Shown here: positions 50,572 to 56,759 of the stretch, piece after piece
Numbering within the stretch: position 1 is the first letter of the stretch
Layout of the letters: each line of letters opens with the position of its first letter
Assembly: GCA_905234015.1 (NCBI GenBank)
Contig: CAJOFK010000018.1
Coordinates: 1 to 56,759 of the forward strand
Reading direction: 5' to 3'
DNA from: an uncultured Ruminococcus sp.
GTDB taxonomy: Bacteria; Bacillota; Clostridia; Oscillospirales; Acutalibacteraceae
DNA length: 56,759 bases
Notes under the pieces: generated by a model
Seen by the model: the letters and a program-made list of their open reading frames with translations, nothing else
Told to the model about the DNA's origin: nothing
Database searches by the model: none
Translations under genes and position numbers: made by a program

Positions 50572-52725
50572 TTAATAATCCCACTCATACGTCGTATAGC
50601 TGCGGTCAGGGTTTTCCTCGTCAATCTTGACGAATACATCAGCCTCACCGATTTTCTCGTAGTTATCGTAAGCGATAGCCTTGATTGTTGAACCTAAAGG
50701 AAGGTTAACGGAGAGGAACTCAAGAGGCTTGTTGTAACGGAAATCCTCAAGAGTATTCTCGTGCTCCCTGCCTGTATCGTATACGACCTTATCGATACCG
50801 GTCTGCTTATTATAGTCGCCGCTCTTAAAGGTAAAGCGGTAAGCCATAAAGCACTTGTTTACGTCAGTTCTGAGTACAGCGTCGCCTTTAGGAAGAACGA
50901 AGCACTTTGAAGCCTCGTCATAACTGCGCTCGTCGAACTTATTTGAAACTTTTACGGTGTAAACTACGGTTCCTCTGAGTCCGAGGCCCTCGTCGGAATA
51001 GATTCCGTGCTGAGGAGAGGTAAATACCTCGTACTCCTTATGAACCTTCTTTTCGCCGTTATCGTCTCTTGTGCTCCAGTCAACGCAGCACATCTGGAAT
51101 TTATATTCCTTGCCGATTTCGATTTCAACCGTATCACCGGAATAGTAAACCGAACCGTCCTCAAAACGTACAGCCATAGCAAGCGGAGTTACGATTCCGA
51201 GAGAGGTCTTAGTTACAAGATTATCGTCGTCATCCTCGTCATCGTTACCTGTATCTGCTCCCGAGCCGGCACCGGAGCCTGCCGCGGAGCCGGAAGCGGA
51301 CTGAGTTGCATCCTCACTATCATCGGAGGGCTCAGTAAACTCAACGATTCTTGACCATACCGAAACGGAATCACAGGGAGCTACATAAGTCTTTTTGCCG
51401 TTCGGGCTTTCAACAGTAACATCGTTGCAGTCCGAAATAGCAGCAGCGTCCTCGCCGAAGAAATATCTGTCGGAGCTTCCGAAATACTTAGGGTCAATCG
51501 AAAGAGTTTCGGCGTCCTTATCAACCGCGTACTGCGCCATAGATACGGCGTAGAGGTTAACGTTATCGCCTACAACGATTGACTCAGCCTTCGGGATTGT
51601 GCCGTCAACAGGAGATTTCTGCTTGCTCGCGCCGATTGCGGGAGCCTGAGTAGCGGAAAGAGCGTAAACCTTGGCGTTGCCTTTAATCTCAATGTTTCCG
51701 CCTGTATGAGAGCCGCGTCCGCTGCCTATAGCCGCGCCGCCGCTGTTGAGCTCGTTTAACCTTGAAGTAGCGGCGATAGCTGTTACATCGGCATTTCCGC
51801 CGATTTTTATATTCGCCTTATAAGCGTTTTTATTATACTTTGAGGCGCTGCTTGTTCCGCGTCCAGCGCCGATACCCGCGCCGCCGCATGAACCGATTGC
51901 AACAACCTTACCGCCGTTAATCTGAATATCGGAAGCTGAAGCGCCGTAGCCGCCGCCTATTCCTGCCGCAAATGAACCGGGGTCGTTAGCGTTAAGAGTT
52001 GCGTAATCACGGGTGTTGAAGTCCGCGTCCTTAGTTGTAGCCGCATAAACCTCGCCGCCGTTGATAACAATCTTACCGGAATCGTACTCGCCGACAGCCG
52101 CAACACCGATTGCGCCGCCGCTTGTGCCGTAGCCGCAGCCGATACCCGCGCCGCACTCCTGACCGTAAGCGTGGATTTTACCGCCGTTGATTGTAACACA
52201 GTTACCGTTAACGTGGTATCCCGCGCCGATACCGGAGCCTCTTCTTCCGGCGTAAGCGTTTATTTCACCGCTGTTTACGGTAATTGTACCTACCTGAACT
52301 CTCTGATCCTCGGGGATGTTGGTACCTGTACCAAAGGAGCCTATAGCCGCGCCGTACATACCGCCGGTTACATTGAGCGTACCCTCGCCCTCGAACGTTA
52401 CGTCAGAGCCGAAATCAACCTGAATACCGCAGGATTCCTTTTTAGAGTCACCCGTAATTTCGTTGGTACCGTTAATAACAAAAGTTACCTCCGCGTTATT
52501 AGTAACCAAAACCGGGGAGTAACCAAGTCCCTCGGAGGTCATTGATACATCCGTAAGATTAACGATAGCCTTAGCTCCGTTAATTACAAGCTTACCGCAT
52601 TCGGCTCCTACGCTGTAAGTTCCGTCCTCGGTAATTTCAACCGCATTCACTTCCGCGAACGCCGATACAACCGAGACTGAAATAATAATCAGCAGCGCAA
52701 GAGTGATTGATAATAATTTTTTCAT
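50572..52725 (-). CDS. Secreted glycine-rich right-handed beta-helix protein
   Basis: The 717-residue protein has a signal peptide (about 1-27, AFA) and about nine repeats around residues 55-430 of the type GAGIGAG...G...ITINGG, for example GAAIGSGRGSHTGGNIEIKG. A Ser/Gly/Asp-rich linker (about 475-505) separates a beta-rich C-terminal domain (about 510-717). The repeats match parallel beta-helix folds of the pectate-lyase/adhesin type. No catalytic motif or sorting signal is seen. Start ATG at 52725 has AGGAGAAGGG before it. It may be a surface adhesin or matrix protein and could act with the cluster downstream. Confidence 0.8.
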   Translation of the reverse strand: MKKLLSITLALLIIISVSVVSAFAEVNAVEITEDGTYSVGAECGKLVINGAKAIVNLTDVSMTSEGLGYSPVLVTNNAEVTFVINGTNEITGDSKKESCGIQVDFGSDVTFEGEGTLNVTGGMYGAAIGSFGTGTNIPEDQRVQVGTITVNSGEINAYAGRRGSGIGAGYHVNGNCVTINGGKIHAYGQECGAGIGCGYGTSGGAIGVAAVGEYDSGKIVINGGEVYAATTKDADFNTRDYATLNANDPGSFAAGIGGGYGASASDIQINGGKVVAIGSCGGAGIGAGRGTSSASKYNKNAYKANIKIGGNADVTAIAATSRLNELNSGGAAIGSGRGSHTGGNIEIKGNAKVYALSATQAPAIGASKQKSPVDGTIPKAESIVVGDNVNLYAVSMAQYAVDKDAETLSIDPKYFGSSDRYFFGEDAAAISDCNDVTVESPNGKKTYVAPCDSVSVWSRIVEFTEPSDDSEDATQSASGSAAGSGAGSGADTGNDDEDDDDNLVTKTSLGIVTPLAMAVRFEDGSVYYSGDTVEIEIGKEYKFQMCCVDWSTRDDNGEKKVHKEYEVFTSPQHGIYSDEGLGLRGTVVYTVKVSNKFDERSYDEASKCFVLPKGDAVLRTDVNKCFMAYRFTFKSGDYNKQTGIDKVVYDTGREHENTLEDFRYNKPLEFLSVNLPLGSTIKAIAYDNYEKIGEADVFVKIDEENPDRSYTTYEWDY

Positions 52726-52834
52726 ATATCCCTTCTCCTTTCTCAGCGGTAAAATCATACCGCTTTAGGCTAATTTTAATAAGTAAATTTCCGCTTAAAA
52801 GAGCAAAAAGAAATACTTCTTCCATTGTATTCAT

Positions 52835-52863
52835 ATTATAGCATAAAGTGAACTTCGGCGCAA
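52835..52863 (-). promoter_or_regulatory. Promoter of the beta-helix gene (and perhaps the cluster)
   Basis: TTGCGC (52858-52863), 17 bases and TATAAT (52835-52840) on the minus strand. The leader is about 105 bases long and forms the hairpin AGCGGTA/TACCGCT near the ribosome site. No other strong promoter was found for the downstream genes. Confidence 0.7.
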
Positions 52864-52930
52864 TGAAAAATACTACTATTTTTCACAGGTTACATAATTG
52901 TAATTCAGTTAATTTGAATAAAACAACAGA

Positions 52931-52969
52931 AAAAAACAAGCCGGTTTTTTAAAATCAAAAAACCGACTT
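52931..52969 (-). terminator. Terminator of tex
   Basis: AAGTCGGTTTTTT and AAAAAACCGGCTT pair (one T-G), then GTTTTTTTC. Confidence 0.8.
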
Positions 52970-53002
52970 TCTTTATAATGCTATAATGGAATTATACTCG
53001 GG

Positions 53003-55153
53003 TTATTTCGTGCGCATTGTAAGCGAAATCCTGTTCTTTTTAACATCAACGGAAAGGACTTTAACCTTTACAATATCGCCTACTTTCAGAACCTGAGAAG
53101 GGTGCTTTATGAACTTATCGCAAATCTGAGAAATATGTACCAGTCCGTCCTGATGAACTCCGATATCAATAAACGCTCCGAAGTCAATTACGTTCCTCAC
53201 CGTACCGCTTAGCTCCATTCCTTCCTTTAAGTCGTTGATATCAAGCACATCCGAGCGCAGCATCGGCTTAGGCATTTCGTCACGCGGGTCGCGTCCGGGC
53301 TTTGCGAGCTCCTTTACGATATCGTTAAAGGTAGGAAGCCCGATACCGAGCTTTTCCGAAAGGCTTTTTGCTCCGGGCTTCTTTACTCTTGCGGGTAAAT
53401 CGCCGAATTTTGCGGACTTAATTTCCGAATCGGTATACCCTGCGAGCTTAAGCAGTTCCTTTGCTACGGAATAGCTCTCGGGATGAACTCCGGTATTATC
53501 AAGCGGATTGCGGCTTTCGGGTACACGAAGGAATCCTGCGCATTGCTCAAACGCCTTAGGACCTAGCTTCGGCACTTTCTTTAATTCTGCACGAGAATTA
53601 AAAGCTCCGTTGTCCTCACGGTAAGCCACTATATTTTTACACACACTCGCGTTTAAGCCCGATACCCTCAGCAACAGAGCAGGCGACGCCGTATTCAGGT
53701 CGGCTCCTACTGAGTTTACGCAATCCTCAACAACGCCGTCGAGCGTTTCGCCGAGCCTTTTCTGCGGCATATCGTGCTGATACTGCCCTACTCCTATCGC
53801 CTTCGGCTCAATCTTAACAAGCTCCGCGAGCGGATCCTGTAATCTTCTCGCAATAGAAACCGCGCTTCGAAGCGTTAAATCAAGCTCCGGCAATTCAGTT
53901 GCGGCTAACTTAGAGGCGGAATAAACGGAAGCTCCCGCCTCGCTGACGACCATATAATAAACCTTATGGTCCGCTTCTTTTATAGCGTCGGCGGCAAACA
54001 TCTCGGTTTCCTTGCTTGCGGTACCGTTGCCGATAGAGATAATATCAACATTGTGCTTTCTTATAAACTCCAGCAGCTTCTTTTTAGACTGAGCTATCTT
54101 AATTTCCGAATGAGTCGGATAGATAACGGCGGTATCGAGAACCTTTCCGGTATCGTCTACAACGGCAACCTTACAACCGGTACGGTAGCCCGGGTCCAGC
54201 CCTAAAACCGTTTTTCCCTTAACGGGAGGCTGCATCAAAAGCTGCTTAAGATTAGTAGCAAAAACCTTCATCGCGTTTTCCGACGCGGTATCGGTCATCT
54301 CGGAGCGGATTTCACGCTCTATTGACGGGAAAATAAGTCTTGTATACGCGTCCTCGCCCGCGGTTTTTATAATTTCCGAGCACAAGGAATTTGTATTCTT
54401 ATCAATTGAACTGTTTATAATGCTGAGAGGATATTCGCTGTCAAGCTCAATGCTGACCTTCAGAAAGCCCTCTTTCTCTCCCCTGTTTACGGCAAGGATA
54501 CGGTGCCCCGCAATCTTTCTTACAGGCTCCGAAAAATCGTAGTAGTTAGTATATACGCTGTCCTTATCCTTATCGGCGGCAACGGATTTCAACACTCCGC
54601 TGATATGGCAGATACTTCTCAGTTTTTTACGGATTTCAGCGCTGTCGGAGAGCTGCTCGGCGATAATATCCATAGCGCCGTTGATTGCGTCCTGCGCAGT
54701 CAGCACCTCTTTTTCCGCGCTAACAAACTGCTCGGCGTATTCTAAAGGAGTAAAGCTCTCTTCCTGCTTAAGAATCTCTGCCGCAAGAGGCTCCAATCCG
54801 CGCTCCTTAGCGACAGAAGCCCTTGTTTTGCGCTTAGGTCTGAACGGACGGTAAATATCCTCCAGCTCGCTCAGTGTTTGCGCCTTATCGAGAGCCGCGC
54901 TGATTTCATCAGTCAGTTTTTCCTGACCGTTTATAAGCTCGCGAATTTCTTCCCTGCGCTTATCGAGTCCGCGCAGGTATTCAAGCTTTTCGCTGAACTC
55001 ACGAATAAGCTGATCGTCCATTGAGCCGTGCATTTCTTTACGGTAACGAGCGATAAAAGGAATCGTATTGCCTTCATCAAGCAGAGTGATGATGTTCTGA
55101 GCATACTCCTCTTTGATATTGAAAAGTTTTGATAAAGTAATTGAATATTCCAT
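53003..55153 (-). CDS. tex: Tex-family RNA-binding protein with S1 domain
   Basis: This 716-residue protein has the Tex N-terminal domain (about 1-190, TIPFIARYRKEMHGSMDDQ), the YqgF-like RNase H fold (about 320-450, GLDPGYRTGCKVAVVD), helix-hairpin-helix units (about 490-570, SVGADLNTASPALLLRVSG) and a C-terminal S1 domain (about 640-713, GTVRNVIDFGAFIDIGVHQDG). It affects transcription or RNA degradation and is widely conserved. AAGGAGTATT precedes ATG by about 5 bases. It is a single-gene unit. Confidence 0.97.
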   Translation of the reverse strand: MEYSITLSKLFNIKEEYAQNIITLLDEGNTIPFIARYRKEMHGSMDDQLIREFSEKLEYLRGLDKRREEIRELINGQEKLTDEISAALDKAQTLSELEDIYRPFRPKRKTRASVAKERGLEPLAAEILKQEESFTPLEYAEQFVSAEKEVLTAQDAINGAMDIIAEQLSDSAEIRKKLRSICHISGVLKSVAADKDKDSVYTNYYDFSEPVRKIAGHRILAVNRGEKEGFLKVSIELDSEYPLSIINSSIDKNTNSLCSEIIKTAGEDAYTRLIFPSIEREIRSEMTDTASENAMKVFATNLKQLLMQPPVKGKTVLGLDPGYRTGCKVAVVDDTGKVLDTAVIYPTHSEIKIAQSKKKLLEFIRKHNVDIISIGNGTASKETEMFAADAIKEADHKVYYMVVSEAGASVYSASKLAATELPELDLTLRSAVSIARRLQDPLAELVKIEPKAIGVGQYQHDMPQKRLGETLDGVVEDCVNSVGADLNTASPALLLRVSGLNASVCKNIVAYREDNGAFNSRAELKKVPKLGPKAFEQCAGFLRVPESRNPLDNTGVHPESYSVAKELLKLAGYTDSEIKSAKFGDLPARVKKPGAKSLSEKLGIGLPTFNDIVKELAKPGRDPRDEMPKPMLRSDVLDINDLKEGMELSGTVRNVIDFGAFIDIGVHQDGLVHISQICDKFIKHPSQVLKVGDIVKVKVLSVDVKKNRISLTMRTK

Positions 55154-55262
55154 AATACTCCTTTTAAAAGCTGTATGAATTCATATTAATTCTGTGTATA
55201 ATTCAATTAAATTTCCCGCTATACTTTCTAACGGCAAAATTTCGTTAAATCCGAACATTTTA

Positions 55263-55291
55263 ATTATATATGATACCGTGCAAAAAGTCTA
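55263..55291 (-). promoter_or_regulatory. Possible promoter of tex
   Basis: TAGACT (55286-55291), 17 bases and TATAAT (55263-55268) on the minus strand, about 100 bases upstream of ATG. The -35 is imperfect. Confidence 0.45.
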
Positions 55292-55343
55292 TATAGTACC
55301 GGCAGAAAACTTTTTATTTTTTGCTTGAGCCTTTGAATAAATA

Positions 55344-55377
55344 CAAAAAAATCAGCTCACCGAAAAACCGGTGAGCT
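55344..55377 (-). terminator. Terminator of the RsbU/RsbW-like unit
   Basis: AGCTCACCG and CGGTGAGCT pair around a 6-base loop, followed by GATTTTTTTG. Confidence 0.85.
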
Positions 55378-55511
55378 TCTTTGAGGTAATAAAGTCGATT
55401 ATGGATTTGCGAAACTGCTTTCAGCTTGTTCCTTCGTTTAACTATTGTAAAAATCGGATGGCTATTTTATCCCCTCCGAATATAAGTTTGAAGGCAGTTG
55501 ATTTATTCCCT

Positions 55512-55922
55512 TTAATTCAGATTTTTCTTTATGGTGAGGATATTCTTCCCGTCCTTGTATTCATAGCATATATCATCCATAATCTTCTTCACCATAAATA
55601 TACCGAGACCGCCTATCTGGCGCTGCATTGCGGAAAGCGTGGTATCGGGGTCAGCCTTAGCGAGAGGATCATACTGTACGCCGTTGTCGATAAAGGTTAT
55701 CTCAACGGAAAGCGGCTCTTCATGCACACTTACCTGAACCACGGCTTTTCCGTTTCCGTCGCCGTAGGCGTAGTTTGCGATGTTGACAAACAGCTCCTCA
55801 ACGGCTATATCGATTGTCGTCTGCGTAAGCATCGGACAGCCCGCCTCTTCAAGCTGTTCGTCGATAAACATCTGCACCTGAGGCAGATTCATTCTATCAG
55901 CTTCAACTATAAGTTCTTTCAT
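55512..55922 (-). CDS. Anti-sigma factor-type ATP-binding protein (RsbW-like)
   Basis: The 136-residue protein has the HATPase_c_2 fold with IDIAVEELFVNIANYAYGDGNG (N box) and FIDNGVQYDPLAK (G1 region), then QIGGLGIFMVKKIMDDICYEY (G2). RsbW-type kinases bind a sigma factor or phosphorylate a STAS protein. The gene is 2 bases downstream of the PP2C-like gene, a common pairing. The STAS partner is not nearby. Confidence 0.88.
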   Translation of the reverse strand: MKELIVEADRMNLPQVQMFIDEQLEEAGCPMLTQTTIDIAVEELFVNIANYAYGDGNGKAVVQVSVHEEPLSVEITFIDNGVQYDPLAKADPDTTLSAMQRQIGGLGIFMVKKIMDDICYEYKDGKNILTIKKNLN

Positions 55923-55924
55923 TA

Positions 55925-56759
55925 TTACACCTCCGCGGGACCGTTGTATTTCAGTCCGACCATAGTCAAATCGTCAAACTGAGGCGCTTCTTTTACAAAA
56001 GCGTCAACAGCGGCGCGTACGCCCTCGAGCACTTCCTTCTGCGAAGCGCCCTTCGGAACAGCGTTGAGGGCGTCAACTGTACGGTCTGTACCGAAAAGCT
56101 CGTTGTTAGCGTCTGTAGCCTCAGCGACGCCGTCGGTGTAAACAAATATGCTGTCGCCCTTTTTAAGCTGAACTTCGGTATTCACATACTTGGAAATATC
56201 AATCGCGCCGATTGCAAGACCGTGCTTATCTTTCAGCACTTCGTATTTGCCGTTTTGGTTTATCATCGGATACTCGTGCCCCGCGCTGGAGCTTGTGAGC
56301 TTTCCTGTGCTGATTTCGAGTATGCCGAGCCATACTGTCACAAACATATGAGCCTTATTGTTAGCGTAAACAAGCTTGTTAACTCTTTCGAGTATCTCCG
56401 CGGGAGAGCCTCCGATAGTAGCGTGGTCATTGATATAAATCTTTGACGACATCATAAACAGCGCCGCGGGAACGCCCTTGCCAGATACATCCGCAATAAC
56501 TATCGCGAGGTGGTCATCGTCAATCATAAAGAAGTCGTAGAAATCTCCGCCGACCTCCTTCGCGGGATCCATAGAAGCGTAGATATCAAACTCCGCTCTA
56601 TCGGGAAATATTGTAGGCAGGCTGCCGATCTGAATCTCCGTAGCCATATTAAGCTCTGTCTCCGTTGCCGCCAGCTTTTGGCTCTTGTAATTGGAAATGA
56701 CGCAGTACATGATAATCAGCGACATAAGAATGATACCGTACTGAGAGGCTTCGCCGAAG
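55925..56759 (-). CDS. SpoIIE/RsbU-type serine phosphatase, truncated by window edge
   Basis: The visible 277 residues are the C-terminal part. Upstream of the first in-frame ATG (56725) the frame stays open to the window edge and encodes a hydrophobic segment (about GIILMSLIIMYCVI), so the protein is membrane-associated and longer. The PP2C/SpoIIE domain has SMDPAKEVGGDFYDFF, IVIADVSGKGVPAALFMM, SSSAGHEYPMI, FVYTDGVAEATD and FDDLTMVGL, with the metal-binding Asp residues present. It would dephosphorylate an anti-anti-sigma protein, opposing the RsbW-like kinase next to it. Confidence 0.9.
   Translation of the reverse strand, partial: FGEASQYGIILMSLIIMYCVISNYKSQKLAATETELNMATEIQIGSLPTIFPDRAEFDIYASMDPAKEVGGDFYDFFMIDDDHLAIVIADVSGKGVPAALFMMSSKIYINDHATIGGSPAEILERVNKLVYANNKAHMFVTVWLGILEISTGKLTSSSAGHEYPMINQNGKYEVLKDKHGLAIGAIDISKYVNTEVQLKKGDSIFVYTDGVAEATDANNELFGTDRTVDALNAVPKGASQKEVLEGVRAAVDAFVKEAPQFDDLTMVGLKYNGPAEV

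Larger units (their letters stand above)
55154..55511. other. Intergenic region between tex and the RsbW-like gene
   Basis: It holds the tex promoter candidate, the terminator for the RsbW/RsbU unit (55344-55377), and 130 bases between that terminator and the RsbW-like stop codon with no recognised gene. A plus-strand frame across it is antisense to the RsbW-like gene. Confidence 0.5.

Noticed and set aside
52637-52834. 65-codon minus-strand ORF in the beta-helix leader
   Set aside because: It overlaps the beta-helix start in another frame; possible leader peptide, but no ribosome site supports it.
55371-55982. 203-codon plus-strand ORF
   Set aside because: It is antisense to the RsbW-like gene and the RsbU stop region and crosses the terminator hairpin.

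Overview
The window looks like a chromosomal piece of an anaerobic Gram-positive Clostridia, most likely of the Ruminococcus/Oscillospiraceae type. Supporting signs are a bacterial V-type ATPase operon, a dockerin-bearing GH25 lysozyme, BspA-type leucine-rich repeats, a GerW/YtfJ spore protein, ThyX instead of ThyA, biotin-dependent carboxyl-transfer enzymes without respiratory genes, and frequent TTG/GTG starts with strong GGAGG ribosome sites. Almost all genes lie on the minus strand. No phage, insertion sequence, CRISPR array or rRNA was seen, but several small hairpin-rich intergenic repeats occur.

Layout by region. 0.2-4.1 kb: a small orphan gene, tRNA-Pro(GGG), a Zur/Fur regulator with a ZnuA-like metal-binding lipoprotein and a perfect 10-1-10 operator, then a GH25-dockerin / HD-domain / 39-residue-peptide operon. 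4.2-12.8 kb: a nine-gene V-ATPase operon (H, C, I, K, F, E, A, B, D). 13.0-16.1 kb: an HTH-like protein divergent from a membrane Ser/Thr kinase-like protein, and an XRE repressor divergent from a membrane protein plus a frameshifted acidic/basic protein. 16.2-19.3 kb: carboxyltransferase, biotin carrier and OadA/5S-like subunit, resembling a soluble transcarboxylase. 19.5-24.6 kb: M50 protease, ScpA, ScpB, DUF2953, GerW, D,D-carboxypeptidase and RluB. 25.0-27.5 kb: ribosomal protein L28, a secreted leucine-rich-repeat protein, and intergenic repeats. 27.5-37.2 kb: a DUF2156 / GNAT / DJ-1 / 5-FCL / MltG / U32 / AlaRS series and a thyX-tmk pair.

37.4-52.9 kb is the most unusual part. A tightly packed operon encodes a 7TM HD-GYP-like protein, a membrane-tethered protein with a degenerate glycosidase half, a HEAT-repeat membrane protein, a processive-type GT2 synthase and two tandem clan GH-A-like extracellular proteins. 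A lipoprotein, a small coiled-coil protein and a secreted beta-helix protein lie upstream. The arrangement suggests a synthase-dependent exopolysaccharide system regulated by a nucleotide or envelope signal; the polymer is not known from the sequence. 53.0-56.8 kb holds tex and an RsbW-like / RsbU-SpoIIE-like switch pair cut by the window edge.

All functions are read from motifs and remembered family features; no database search was run.
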